A DNA stretch of 64,000 bases from Candidatus Parcubacteria bacterium (GCA_026004535.1 BPJI01000002.1:5156-69155); one strand, 5' to 3'; shown: positions 35,390 through 43,771, numbered from the stretch's first letter. Numbers and translations are program-made. The notes: generated by a model not told the origin, from the sequence alone.

Positions 35390-36718
35390 ATGGAAAATAT
35401 AAATGATGAAATCAAAAATGATATTCAAGAAGACATTTTAAAGGAAATTCAAAGTCAGTTGGCAAATAAAACGCCGGAAATATCGTCCGATGATTATTTG
35501 GATGATGATGTTTCGGAAATAGATGACAATTATGATGATGAAAATGATACAGATATAGATAATAGTGAAGAATTTGAAGATGGTGAAGTGATTGAAGAGA
35601 GTGCGGAAGAAGTATCAAATTTCAATCAATTTGCCGAGCCGTCAAAAGACATTCCAAATATAGATTATTCTAAATATTCAGAAGGTTCGCAGGTATATTT
35701 AAGCCCTGAAAAGATTGAAAAAAATGCAAGAAAAACTGCAGAGACAATTGTCGTAATTGGTGTTTCTAATTTAGAGAAGATTGCCAAGAGTATAGCGAAA
35801 TTTAATTTAATAAAAATGGAGTCGTGGCATATAAACGGCAAAATTGATATAGATGCCAAAATTAAGGACTCTGATGGTGATATTATTACGGCAAGAGAGT
35901 ATATGGCAGAGTTTAATGAGAAGGTTGATACTATAATTAGTTTAGATAAGGACTTAAAAGAAGGTTTGTATGACTCTATTTATGAGTTGGCCAAAGAAAG
36001 TAAGACAGGTGGTTTAACTGCTTCGCAAAGATTGATGTTATATGGAGTAGCGGGATTGTTGGATGTGGGAGAAAAAACAATTATGCTTACGCAAATGAAA
36101 CACGAGTTTATTAATATGTTGAAAAGACAAAAAGCAGAAAAAGAACAAGAAAATTTGCATACCGACACTTCATTCAACCCGGATATGGAAGAAAGCATGT
36201 TGGAAAAAATAATAGAAGAAAAAACCAAAATGGATATGCAAAGTGAGAGAGATATAGAGTCAATGAACAATCGTGATTTGGATTTGGATGAAATAAGGGC
36301 AAATGTTGAAAAACAACAATCACAATTCAAACAAAATAGTGTTGACGATAAAGAAGAAGTTTTTGATGCGAATGAATTTAATACTATCATAGAAGATGAT
36401 TTTGCTGACATTGACTTGCCAAATGGTCAAAGTATAAATATAAATGAAATAGATATTGAAGATGAAATTGATAATAATGAAAATAATGATGAAGATGATG
36501 AAGTTATCTATGTGCCGAAAGAAAATAGTGAAGACACACAAGACGATTTTACGGATTTAGAGATTAAAAAGGACAAAAAGAAAAATAAAAAGAACGATGA
36601 TGATGAGATAGGCAATTTTGATATAAGTAGGAATATGCCGAGCGATTTAAGTAATTTTGAGAGTGAAGAAGGCGAACCTAAACGCAGGAGAGGTCGTCCC
36701 AGAAAAGAAATAAAATGA
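35390..36718 (+). CDS. Acidic protein with C-terminal AT-hook
   Basis: 442 residues. Acidic, low-complexity regions cover about 25-75 and 310-425 (with DEIDNNENNDEDDE). A helical domain lies between them (about 100-250), and the extreme C-terminus is KRRRGRPRKEIK, a canonical GRP AT-hook. It probably binds A/T-rich DNA through its tip while the acidic body contacts other proteins. It closes the charged-protein run and stops with TGA at 36716. Confidence 0.65.
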   Translation: MENINDEIKNDIQEDILKEIQSQLANKTPEISSDDYLDDDVSEIDDNYDDENDTDIDNSEEFEDGEVIEESAEEVSNFNQFAEPSKDIPNIDYSKYSEGSQVYLSPEKIEKNARKTAETIVVIGVSNLEKIAKSIAKFNLIKMESWHINGKIDIDAKIKDSDGDIITAREYMAEFNEKVDTIISLDKDLKEGLYDSIYELAKESKTGGLTASQRLMLYGVAGLLDVGEKTIMLTQMKHEFINMLKRQKAEKEQENLHTDTSFNPDMEESMLEKIIEEKTKMDMQSERDIESMNNRDLDLDEIRANVEKQQSQFKQNSVDDKEEVFDANEFNTIIEDDFADIDLPNGQSININEIDIEDEIDNNENNDEDDEVIYVPKENSEDTQDDFTDLEIKKDKKKNKKNDDDEIGNFDISRNMPSDLSNFESEEGEPKRRRGRPRKEIK

Positions 36719-36724
36719 TTGATA

Positions 36725-37088
36725 ATGAAGAAAATATTTAACAGCAGAGAATTTTGATTGTTTATATTAATAATATTGATAGTTATTGATATTTGCTGTG
36801 TCTATTTTTAAAATTTATTATGTGAGTGATTTAAAAAGCGTAAATAAAGAAATATTGCAAATAAAAGACAGTTTGTATAAATACACACTTGAAAGAGAAA
36901 TTGAAAGCAAAAATTTAAGAGACACAATTAAGATCATAGAAAAACAAATATACTTTAACAACAGGATATATGAAAAACAAATTATACAGATTGACACGAT
37001 TACATCTATTGATACTATTTTTAACAATATATATTCATACATATTGTCAAAGCGATACATTGACGTCTATAAAGATAGGAATAAATGA
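36725..37088 (+). pseudogene. Disrupted Rz-like inner-membrane spanin
   Basis: From ATG 36725 the frame reads MKKIFNSREF, then TGA, then LFILIILIVI. The +1 frame continues from about 36786 (TTG) with FAVSIFKIYYVSDLK and a long coiled coil to 37088. A joined reading would give one N-terminal span and a coiled coil, the plan of Rz-type i-spanins, with a Trp probably replaced by TGA. Either the gene has decayed with a stop and a one-base shift, or a shorter product starts at TTG 36786 with a curtailed span, or there is a sequence error. It overlaps the next gene by 119 bases, as Rz/Rz1 pairs often do. Confidence 0.5.
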
Positions 37089-37461
37089 CACCTTTCCAAA
37101 TAATTATGGTCGGGATAGTTTAATTTTTCTGAAAAGCAGAGTTTTTTTTATCTATAACCAATATTTTTCTTGTTTTAATTTACAGGATTCAAGAGAATTG
37201 TTAAAGTACTTAAAAACATTTGATTATTTAAGGGAAGAAAATAAATTATTGAAAGAAAAAATAAGCAAATTGGAAATGTTATATTCTAATGAGAAAGCTT
37301 ATAGTGATAAAATAAAAATTGATTTGGAAAATACATTGAAAACAAATAGCCAATTGCACGATGAAAACTTAAAATTGAAATATAAAAACAGGTATCTAAA
37401 ATTAACGATAGGGATTTTGGCCGTAACAGATATTGTTTTACTGTATTTACTTGTTAAATAA
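36970..37461 (+). CDS. Spanin-like partner, N-terminal signal and C-terminal span
   Basis: 163 residues in a different frame from the overlapping upstream coiled-coil gene. Residues 12-26 (LLILFLTIYIHTYCQ) form a signal-like segment with a Cys that is not in a standard lipobox. A coiled coil lies at about 75-130 (REENKLLKEKISKLEM), and a C-terminal span at about 142-162 (ILAVTDIVLLYLLV). Position after three wall-active genes and overlap with an Rz-like gene suggest a role in disrupting the outer membrane at lysis. Confidence 0.55.
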   Translation: MKNKLYRLTRLHLLILFLTIYIHTYCQSDTLTSIKIGINDTFPNNYGRDSLIFLKSRVFFIYNQYFSCFNLQDSRELLKYLKTFDYLREENKLLKEKISKLEMLYSNEKAYSDKIKIDLENTLKTNSQLHDENLKLKYKNRYLKLTIGILAVTDIVLLYLLVK

Positions 37462-37465
37462 ACTT

Positions 37466-37726
37466 TTATTTTTTGCTTTTATATTCGTCATAAAGTTTTT
37501 GCAAATTCAGCCAAAACCTGCCACTAATTTTTGTTGATTTTTCTAATTTCTTTGCAATATCTTTATCAATATCAATTTTTTGGCACATAAATTTTTTTAA
37601 TGTATCCAAATCTATATCTGATATTTGAGAGAAATATTCCAGAGAGTAATTTAATTCGTTTAATTTTTCTTTTAATGTTTCAGATGGATGAAAAACTATA
37701 TTTGCTTTGTATTCATTGTTTTTCAT
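37466..37726 (-). CDS. higA-like: HigA-type antitoxin, no visible toxin partner
   Basis: 86 residues. VFHPSETLKEKLNELNYS followed by a helix-turn-helix (about 28-60) and FWLNLQKLYDEYKSKK matches the HigA/VapI family, in which h-P-x-E-x-L and the final F-W-x-x-L-Q-x-x-Y are conserved. HigA normally binds HigB, an mRNA interferase, and represses its own operon. No HigB-like frame is next to it on either strand. It may act as an orphan antitoxin against a host HigB, or simply as a repressor. Confidence 0.75.
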   Translation of the reverse strand: MKNNEYKANIVFHPSETLKEKLNELNYSLEYFSQISDIDLDTLKKFMCQKIDIDKDIAKKLEKSTKISGRFWLNLQKLYDEYKSKK

Positions 37727-37771
37727 TGTTTTAGATTTATTTTTATTGCAAGTAACTATTATTCGAGCGGT

Positions 37772-37792
37772 TACAATAATCTTTTGATTGTA
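37772..37792. promoter_or_regulatory. Inverted repeat in the higA leader, operator candidate
   Basis: TACAAT and ATTGTA are separated by 9 bases, about 45 bases upstream of the HigA start on the minus strand. Dyads of this size are typical HigA operators, so autoregulation is plausible. The rest of the 257-base divergent gap holds only the rightward promoter. Confidence 0.4.
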
Positions 37793-37897
37793 TAATATCT
37801 ATCATTATTTTGGCAACCAACTTATAAAGCAAATACTTTCAATAAATAAACAAAATTACTACTTTTGACTCTAATTGGACAATAATGATTGCATTTT

Positions 37898-37928
37898 TTT
37901 GCAAATTAAAAAATTATATTTAAATTTG
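37898..37928 (+). promoter_or_regulatory. Full Bacteroidota promoter, TTTG-N19-TAAATTTG
   Basis: TTTG at 37898-37901 and TAAATTTG at 37921-37928 are separated by exactly 19 bases, the consensus spacing. It would start a transcript about 30 bases before a 17-codon frame (ATG 37956) and 55 bases before the 172-residue gene. One of the two complete promoters in the window. Confidence 0.8.
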
Positions 37929-37983
37929 CTCACATAAACTTAAAAATATTGACTTATGGAAACTACAAAAAAAACCATTGAAA

Positions 37984-38499
37984 ATGGAGAAAATCTTTTT
38001 AAGAATTAAGAAAAACAAAAACATCCAAGACAATTATTTCATATCATTGAATTTTACAGATGACAATGGGATGGAATATAGCAAAATACTGAATTATTTT
38101 AGTAAAAATGGTAAGGATTATTTTGCCATAAGAGACAATATGGGAGTATTTTCCGTTTCATTGGATGATATGACAGAGGATAGGTGTGTATTGGTGTATA
38201 AAAACGATGAAACCAACACAAAAATCAAATATGAATTGGCAAATGCAGGAGGTTATTATATGTATTTTGAAAAACTACCAGAACATGTTGTAAAAAAAAT
38301 AGACAAAATCTACCAAAAACTTGAAACACAACTAATGGAAAAAGAGCAAAAAGAACAAAAAGAGATGAACAATGGAAGTATTAGTAATAATGATGAATAT
38401 GTAAAATATGAAGTTTACAATGATGAAGAGGCAGAAGAAATGTTTCCATCACGCAAAGATGAAGACGAAGACGATGTTATTTTTGGTGGCAGAAATTAA
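37984..38499 (+). CDS. Hypothetical acidic protein
   Basis: I start it at ATG 37984 rather than at an upstream TTG because of the promoter distance and the usual start codon. About 172 residues: a strand-rich domain (about 1-105) and an acidic tail (about 110-160). A 17-codon frame in another register (ATG 37956, beginning METTKKTIE) overlaps the start and could be a leader peptide. No family recognised. Confidence 0.6.
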   Translation: MEKIFLRIKKNKNIQDNYFISLNFTDDNGMEYSKILNYFSKNGKDYFAIRDNMGVFSVSLDDMTEDRCVLVYKNDETNTKIKYELANAGGYYMYFEKLPEHVVKKIDKIYQKLETQLMEKEQKEQKEMNNGSISNNDEYVKYEVYNDEEAEEMFPSRKDEDEDDVIFGGRN

Positions 38500-38519
38500 A
38501 TGTGAAATAAAATAATGTT

Positions 38520-39020
38520 ATGATAGTAGCAGGAATAGATATAGGTAAAAAAGGATATATTGTTTTAAATCAAAATTATGATATTTTGGAATATTTTAAA
38601 ATGCCATTGCTTGCCAATGAGTTAGATATAGAAGAGTTGAATCGGCTGTTAAACGGCATAAATGAGCAATACGGAAATGTGTTGTTTGCTTTTGAGAAAT
38701 TTAACAATCTTTTCGGATATTCAAAGCAAGCGGCAATATCAATAAACTCTCAATTCAATATCTTTAAAACAATTATGATTCTAAATAAATTTAAATACAT
38801 AACCATCCATCCCAAAGATTGGCAAAAAGATATATTTAAAAACCTTGATTTGATTAAAAACGATAAGACACAAACAAAAAAGAAAGAGACAAAAGTTCTA
38901 TCTTTGCGTGCCTGCCATCATTTATATCCTAAATATGCAGGCATTGTAAAGAATAATGATAACTTCGCCGATGCTATACTTATCAGCCATTATGTTTTAC
39001 GGAAACATATATCTGTCTAA
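38520..39020 (+). CDS. RuvC-like Holliday-junction resolvase
   Basis: 166 residues. GIDIGKKGYIVL with Asp7, FAFEKFNN with Glu59, and DNFADAILISHY with Asp residues near 146 and 151 give the acidic tetrad of the RuvC/RNase H fold. It is the size of phage and poxvirus resolvases. It should resolve branched replication or recombination intermediates, in keeping with the RecT-type system at 56 kb. It ends one base before a convergent gene. Confidence 0.7.
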   Translation: MIVAGIDIGKKGYIVLNQNYDILEYFKMPLLANELDIEELNRLLNGINEQYGNVLFAFEKFNNLFGYSKQAAISINSQFNIFKTIMILNKFKYITIHPKDWQKDIFKNLDLIKNDKTQTKKKETKVLSLRACHHLYPKYAGIVKNNDNFADAILISHYVLRKHISV

Positions 39021-39021
39021 A

Positions 39022-39588
39022 TTACTTCATGTATAAATAACATGTTTCCAAATAACCATTCCTTCCGACATAATTGCATATTCGGTCAAGGACTTTGTTT
39101 TCTTTAATTCCGCTTAATATACTTGTCCCTGTGTATTCTTGAAGTATTTTGTCGTCTCCGTAACTATCACGATAGTTAATTTTTAAAAATATTTTTAACG
39201 TATCAATGAAATTCCTGTTTGATGATTCATCTTTGTAGTTATATATGTCTATCAGATTGTTTAGGTATAAAGTAAGATAAAAATAAGACCACGCATAAAT
39301 ATTATTATCTTTAAGAGAGTTGTTTAAAAAATTTATTTGCTTTTGCGTTAGTTTATTTTGATTATTTTTAAAAATAGTTTTATAGTTTCTTATGTGCATT
39401 AGAGAATTTCCTTTCTCTGCCAGTAAAGAAAATGGCAATATGAGCGGCACATTGTTTAATTCGCAACATTCCTTCAACACGTTTAATTTTACATTGTCCA
39501 TAAATGTTGCCAGATAGGTAATGTCAATATTGATTCTTGAACCGAATTTTGGATCGGTCGTGTAGGGTATTTTTATATATAATCTCAT
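39022..39588 (-). CDS. Hypothetical protein
   Basis: 188 residues starting MRLYIKIPYTTDPKFGSR, soluble, helix-rich. Last gene of a four-gene leftward operon headed by the GH108 lysozyme. Its start overlaps the preceding stop by 4 bases. No motif recognised. Confidence 0.55.
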   Translation of the reverse strand: MRLYIKIPYTTDPKFGSRINIDITYLATFMDNVKLNVLKECCELNNVPLILPFSLLAEKGNSLMHIRNYKTIFKNNQNKLTQKQINFLNNSLKDNNIYAWSYFYLTLYLNNLIDIYNYKDESSNRNFIDTLKIFLKINYRDSYGDDKILQEYTGTSILSGIKENKVLDRICNYVGRNGYLETCYLYMK

Positions 39589-39989
39589 TTTTCATTTTCA
39601 ATAAGAAGATCTCTTATCAATTCTTTGCCATCATCATTCAAATTTAACAGTTTTATTTTGTATTTTATTTTAAGAATGGCAATATTGTGCGAATTTTTAT
39701 TTAATATATAATCATTGTATAGAGAATAAAAATATAAAATAACTTCCTGTTCTATGTCTTTTTTAAATATAACAGATGTCGCAATCTTGCTTTTTATTCT
39801 TTTAAATAAATAATCATTAAGCAAAACGTGATATGTGTCCGAAGTAATATATTCCGTATCAAAGTAACGCTTGGCAGTATAAAATATCATATCTTCATAG
39901 TCCACGAAAAAAAATAAAGCAAGATTAAATTTAATTTTATGGGCTAATTTGACAAGTTTATCCGATATTATGTATTTAATTTTTTTCAT
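39585..39989 (-). CDS. Hypothetical protein
   Basis: 134 residues, basic and hydrophobic-helical, without a clear full-length membrane span. Overlaps both neighbours by 4 bases, so the three genes are coupled. Function unknown. Confidence 0.55.
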   Translation of the reverse strand: MKKIKYIISDKLVKLAHKIKFNLALFFFVDYEDMIFYTAKRYFDTEYITSDTYHVLLNDYLFKRIKSKIATSVIFKKDIEQEVILYFYSLYNDYILNKNSHNIAILKIKYKIKLLNLNDDGKELIRDLLIENEK

Positions 39990-40537
39990 TGTTTTTTATT
40001 CATTATTTTGATATATTTTTGCGATATTTTATCAAAATCATATAGTTTGCTTTCTGCATAAAGGTTGTTTGCCATTTCAAGCAATCTTTTTTTATTCTCT
40101 TCAATTGACTCTATTCCATCGCTTGCCAAATTGTAATTAAATACTTGGTTTCTACTCTTGTAGTAATTGTCCAAAAAGTCGTATGCCTGATACACTTTTT
40201 TAAATTTGTATTTAGTAAATCTCTTTTTAATCAATTCACGTACATAACTTATATCTTCCATTGTTAATTCGTGCGTTTTACTTATTACGCTTAATTCGCC
40301 CTCTTCAAATTCGCCATATATCTTCTTAACGTCCATCAAAAATTTAAGTTTCAATTCGCTTTTTAAATTTTTGTATAGTTCTTGCTTTATTAAACAAATA
40401 ATTTCTTTAATTTTATTGCTTGATATTGTTGAATTTAAGGCATTTGCATAAGCAGAAATTTGATTGAAAATTTTTTTGTCGGTGTTTTCATCGTAATTAA
40501 AATAATCAATAATTCCAAAATTTTCTATCTTTTCCAT
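39986..40537 (-). CDS. Hypothetical protein
   Basis: 183 residues, helical and highly charged, starting MEKIENFGIIDYFNYDENT. Second gene of the leftward operon, 21 bases after the lysozyme. No recognised motif. Confidence 0.55.
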   Translation of the reverse strand: MEKIENFGIIDYFNYDENTDKKIFNQISAYANALNSTISSNKIKEIICLIKQELYKNLKSELKLKFLMDVKKIYGEFEEGELSVISKTHELTMEDISYVRELIKKRFTKYKFKKVYQAYDFLDNYYKSRNQVFNYNLASDGIESIEENKKRLLEMANNLYAESKLYDFDKISQKYIKIMNKKQ

Positions 40538-40558
40538 ATTATTAAATTTTTATTCTTT

Positions 40559-41290
40559 TTACATTCTACGAAATAAATATATTATCAAAGTTAAAAAAAC
40601 TGCTGATGTAATAACAATTAAAAATACAAATAGTATCTTTTCCTTGTCAATATTTGGGTCATCGTCAGTATTATTATTGACCCCAGAAGGTTTTATATCT
40701 TCATAAGGGACAAAAATGTGGCTATTTATTCTGTTTAGTATCCCTTGAAGAAATTTTTTGTTTTTATCTGATTCGTAAGCAGTCCATCTACTCTTTAGCT
40801 TATTAAATAATTGCTCTTGTTTTTCTTTATTCATTTTATTTATCTCTTCGCTCAATATAGGCATATATTCATGTGGTATAGAAGGATAGTCGGTAATTTT
40901 TTTCCCTTTTATTTCCGCAACAGCATTTTTTAAATCTTGTCGGGCTTGCGATTCACCGGATTTAACCATCATATCAAAAATAAGTTGCTTTATAGACCTA
41001 TTTTTGATATTATCTAATTTGTTGTTTTTGTGATTGTATATGTAATCATAATATAACTTTTTTGCATCATCTTTAGTCAGATTTTGAATAAATTGCTTAA
41101 TCTTTGTGGGATTGGTATATTTAAGTTTATCCCTAACAAAATTGCATGTGATACCATATTTTGTGAGAAACTTGTAATTTACGCCGTCAATAGTGCAAAA
41201 ATTACCTGAATCTAAATTAGAGTCGTTTATTTCGCCTTCATACTTAAAAACGTGCTCTATTATTTTTTCATAATCTTTTGAATAAGGCAT
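40559..41290 (-). CDS. GH108-family lysozyme with C-terminal membrane anchor
   Basis: 243 residues. The N-terminal FKYEGEINDSNLDSG (15-29) carries the E-G-x motif with likely catalytic Glu18, then KYGIT (44-48), a segment with IKQLIFDMMVKSGESQARQD and further helices, which is the GH108 plan (N-acetylmuramidase, as in ZliS). GH108 proteins are usually about 170-190 residues. Here a polar linker (about 205-220) and a C-terminal span (about 220-238, ILFVFLIVITSAVFLTLIIY) with a basic end are added. Tail anchoring echoes the virion-like proteins at 1-8 kb, so it may be a particle-borne lysin for entry. Confidence 0.75.
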   Translation of the reverse strand: MPYSKDYEKIIEHVFKYEGEINDSNLDSGNFCTIDGVNYKFLTKYGITCNFVRDKLKYTNPTKIKQFIQNLTKDDAKKLYYDYIYNHKNNKLDNIKNRSIKQLIFDMMVKSGESQARQDLKNAVAEIKGKKITDYPSIPHEYMPILSEEINKMNKEKQEQLFNKLKSRWTAYESDKNKKFLQGILNRINSHIFVPYEDIKPSGVNNNTDDDPNIDKEKILFVFLIVITSAVFLTLIIYLFRRM

Positions 41291-41309
41291 ATGTTAATTT
41301 TGAGACACA

Positions 41310-41346
41310 CAAAAATAAAATTTTATTTAGAAATATATTATATTTG
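41310..41346. promoter_or_regulatory. Divergent pair of -7 elements
   Basis: TATTTTTG on the minus strand (41310-41317, 19 bases before the lysozyme ATG) and TATATTTG on the plus strand (41339-41346, 18 bases before ATG 41365). Both match TAnnTTTG and face apart, so the two genes probably have back-to-back promoters. Confidence 0.5.
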
Positions 41347-41364
41347 CAATATAAAAATTTAAAT

Positions 41365-42537
41365 ATGGCTACTTTAATAGATGTTTTAAAAAAGGAGCAA
41401 ATAAAAGAATTGACAAATGATAATACGTCTCCTGTATTATTATTAAACAATTTGGCAACAAATGAAAAGTTATATCTGTATGGTTATGACTTGAAAACCA
41501 AAACATTTAAAGGATTGTATGTCGATTCTGATGGAGACGCCAAAATTGTAAATGTTTCAAAAACCGAAAACTCCAATTGGTATAATAATCCCGAAAAATA
41601 TTTGATTATTGACTTGTCGGATATAAAGAAAAAAAACAATCAAGATTTTGGCAATTACATCAATGAATATATTAAACATGCATCAAAAGTAAATAATAAA
41701 TTTGAAGAAGGTGGAGTGGTTGAAGGTGGATACGAAGACGAAATTGTTTTGAGAAAATCTATTAAAAACTTGTTTATAGAGATAAAAGATTTGTCCGCAT
41801 TTGATATTTATGCCATTGAGCAATATATCAATAAATTCTACGAAGTTCCACTTCCAATAGGTTCTTTTTACGATTATTATTACAAACAAACATACGGATT
41901 TACTGATTTTACATTATTTGATTTGCTTGTAACCGACGTTGAAAATCTTAAAACTATCAATAATACATTGGTTATTATTACATCAATATTGAATACTGAT
42001 TATATTTCGGAATTGAATCCTGAAATAGAGGTTGAGAAATTGAGTGAAAAAGATATTGACATTTTTGAAAGATTGCCGGACGCAGAAACACTGAAAGAAA
42101 AAAGGAAAAAGAAAGAAGAAGAAGCAAAAGTTGAAGTGGCTGAAATCAAAAAAGTTGAGAAAGATAAAAAGAAAGATGAAAGAAAAGTTGTCAAAATTGA
42201 CGTTTTTGACTTCCCGTTGATAAATGTATTATTGGTTGAGTATATTGGCGAGTTCTTTTCTTTTGACGAATCTGAAATGACAAAAGAAAATATTGAATAT
42301 GTTTACCAATCAATTGATAGTAGTTTGCAACAATATATGACCGATAAAGAAATAAACAAAGATATTTATTATTCTTTCGACGAAGTTGAAAAAGAAATAA
42401 CTGAATTGTATCAATATTCCCAAGAGATAAAGGACGTTTTAAATAGGTTCTATGCTAATTCAAAAGACGATAGTGATTTAAACAAATATGTTGCATTTAA
42501 GTTCATAAAAGGTTTAAGATACTTGAATTTAATATAG
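41365..42537 (+). CDS. Hypothetical protein with FEEGG motif
   Basis: 390 residues from ATG 41365, chosen because the promoter element at 41339 lies within any longer reading. Residues around 112-120 contain FEEGGVVEGG, akin to the (F/Y)E(K/R)GG motifs of five other proteins here. A Lys/Glu-rich coiled coil covers about 240-280 and the remainder is helical and acidic. Monocistronic, ending three bases before a convergent gene. Function unknown. Confidence 0.6.
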   Translation: MATLIDVLKKEQIKELTNDNTSPVLLLNNLATNEKLYLYGYDLKTKTFKGLYVDSDGDAKIVNVSKTENSNWYNNPEKYLIIDLSDIKKKNNQDFGNYINEYIKHASKVNNKFEEGGVVEGGYEDEIVLRKSIKNLFIEIKDLSAFDIYAIEQYINKFYEVPLPIGSFYDYYYKQTYGFTDFTLFDLLVTDVENLKTINNTLVIITSILNTDYISELNPEIEVEKLSEKDIDIFERLPDAETLKEKRKKKEEEAKVEVAEIKKVEKDKKKDERKVVKIDVFDFPLINVLLVEYIGEFFSFDESEMTKENIEYVYQSIDSSLQQYMTDKEINKDIYYSFDEVEKEITELYQYSQEIKDVLNRFYANSKDDSDLNKYVAFKFIKGLRYLNLI

Positions 42538-42540
42538 CAA

Positions 42541-43023
42541 TTAGTTCATATTAAAACAAAAGATTGGAAAAGTTCTTAAATGCACCGAGAGAACGCCTTT
42601 GGTTTCCAATATATCTATAATAGGCGTCGGCTCAAAAATGTTATCATAAAGCAATTCGTTTTCATAAGTTATCATGACAAATTTCTTAATGGATATATCG
42701 TGTAAAATTTCTATTACGGCAGGATAATAACTTTTCAATTTGTCGTCATAATTATATCCCAATATTACAATTGTGGCTGTTTTATTTTCTTTATCATAGT
42801 TTATTACGTAATAATGAAAGTATTTATCAATCAAATGAGCATAAGCAATCTTATCGTGTAATAAAGAATATATACCATCAATATATTCTTGCTTATCGTT
42901 GAATTTTAGGGATAGAATTATTCTATCAATAACCAATTCGTCAAAATCACTAAAATCGTGGTCTTTATATCTGATTTTAGAGAGTTTATCGTTTAGGTAG
43001 TTTATCGAATTTTTAATATCCAT
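42541..43023 (-). CDS. Hypothetical protein
   Basis: 160 residues, soluble, strand-rich in the C-terminal half (FPIFCFNMN end), with no recognised motif. It is transcribed away from the inserted methyltransferase cassette. Its upstream region is interrupted by that insertion about 40 bases before the start, so its original promoter may have been replaced. Confidence 0.55.
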   Translation of the reverse strand: MDIKNSINYLNDKLSKIRYKDHDFSDFDELVIDRIILSLKFNDKQEYIDGIYSLLHDKIAYAHLIDKYFHYYVINYDKENKTATIVILGYNYDDKLKSYYPAVIEILHDISIKKFVMITYENELLYDNIFEPTPIIDILETKGVLSVHLRTFPIFCFNMN

Positions 43024-43061
43024 AACATAAAAATTTGCAATAAAAATAACAAATTAGTTAA

Positions 43062-43106
43062 ATTTAAAGTGTTTATATCAAAAAGATAATTATAGACATA
43101 TACTTA
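43062..43106. repeat. Left copy of 45-base direct repeat flanking the inserted cassette
   Basis: 41 of 45 bases match the copy at 45396-45440. Both start ATTTAAAGTGTTTAT and end ATACTTA. The copies bound a 2.3 kb segment holding an AbiJ remnant and a methyltransferase, and appear to be a duplicated piece of the intergenic region between the genes at 42541-43023 and 45483-46334. Confidence 0.8.
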
Positions 43107-43126
43107 TAAATTATAATGACTTGAAT

Positions 43127-43357
43127 TCACATACTCTTAAGAATCCACCAGTAATCCCAATCGAAATTGTTCACTCTATGTTGCCAAATATCTTCTAAAG
43201 CATTACGGAATCTATCATCAGTAGATGGCATTTTTTCCAAATTATAAATTCTATTTAAAAAGTCTGTTTCATCTAACCGTCCATGCCACCTAAATATCTT
43301 TTATTTTATCTCATCAAAAAGGTCTTTTCTTGTTACAGCACTTATTTGATTATCCAT
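43127..43357 (-). pseudogene. AbiJ N-terminal-domain remnant (abortive-infection gene fragment)
   Basis: From ATG 43357 the frame reads MDNQISAVTRKDLFDEIK, then an in-frame TAA, then continues with FRWHGRLDETDFLNRIY, MPSTDDRFRNALEDIWQH and RVNNFDWDYWW before ending at 43127. This is the conserved core of the AbiJ_NTD3 domain (W-x-G-R-L-x-E-x-x-F-L-x-R, P-S-x-D-x-R, D-I-x-Q-H). The catalytic C-terminal part is missing. The gene is cut just where a short sequence shared with the 61.4 kb repeat begins. It cannot make an active protein. Confidence 0.7.
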
Positions 43358-43608
43358 AATTCTTTTATTTTTTCACCTAACGGTGTCAGGCGGTACTATT
43401 ATTAGCATTTTTATGTTTTATTGACAAGCCTGTCAATATAATTAAGCAATATTTCGCCTTGTTTTGTCAAATAAAACAGATTGATAATCAATAAGGTGTA
43501 ATTTCATTAAACAAAATTGTTTAAATAACGAAGTATTATTTCCCCTCATTTTGTTTAAAATAAAGTGTTGACTATCAGGTTTTTGCAATTTATTTAAACA
43601 ATATTTGT

Positions 43609-43648
43609 ACTAAATTCAACTAATAAATGCAACTTTTTGATGGTTCAA
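43609..43648. repeat. Dispersed repeat copy, insertion-sequence-end-like
   Basis: 29 bases (43609-43637) are identical to 61351-61379, and the inner 20 bases (43629-43648) are the exact reverse complement of 61402-61421. A shorter match, TGACTTGAATTCAC, lies at 43117-43130. The pattern suggests remnants of mobile-element ends on both sides of the AbiJ fragment. The remaining gene-free DNA here (43358-43608) includes small dyads CACC-TAAC-GGTG (about 43377) and ATTGACA-AGCC-TGTCAAT (43420-43437). Confidence 0.55.
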
Positions 43649-43744
43649 ATATAAATAAAATTTTAATCTTGGAAAAATAAATAGATGTATGAGTAAATAT
43701 TTATAGAAAACTCTACTCAAACAAGCAGTTTTTAGAAAAATTTA

Positions 43745-43752
43745 TAGCTTTG
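43745..43752 (+). promoter_or_regulatory. Candidate -7 element of the methyltransferase
   Basis: TAGCTTTG fits TAnnTTTG, 19 bases before the ATG at 43772. No -33 match. It suggests that the cassette brings its own promoter. Confidence 0.45.
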
Positions 43753-43771
43753 TGTAAGTTAAAAGATTAGT

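Noticed and set aside
35412..36541. Several minus-strand open frames in the acidic-protein region
   Set aside because: Antisense of Glu/Asp codons yields Phe/Leu/Ser-rich frames by chance; the plus-strand gene is continuous with an AT-hook end.
36719..36790. TGA read as Trp (alternative genetic code)
   Set aside because: TGA is the natural stop of several intact genes (for example 10670, 24623 and 36718) and TGG is used for Trp throughout, so one suspicious TGA points to a local mutation or error.
43377..43390. ACCTAAC resembling a half of an integron attC site
   Set aside because: No matching partner core site or integrase was found, and the dyad is only a few bases long.
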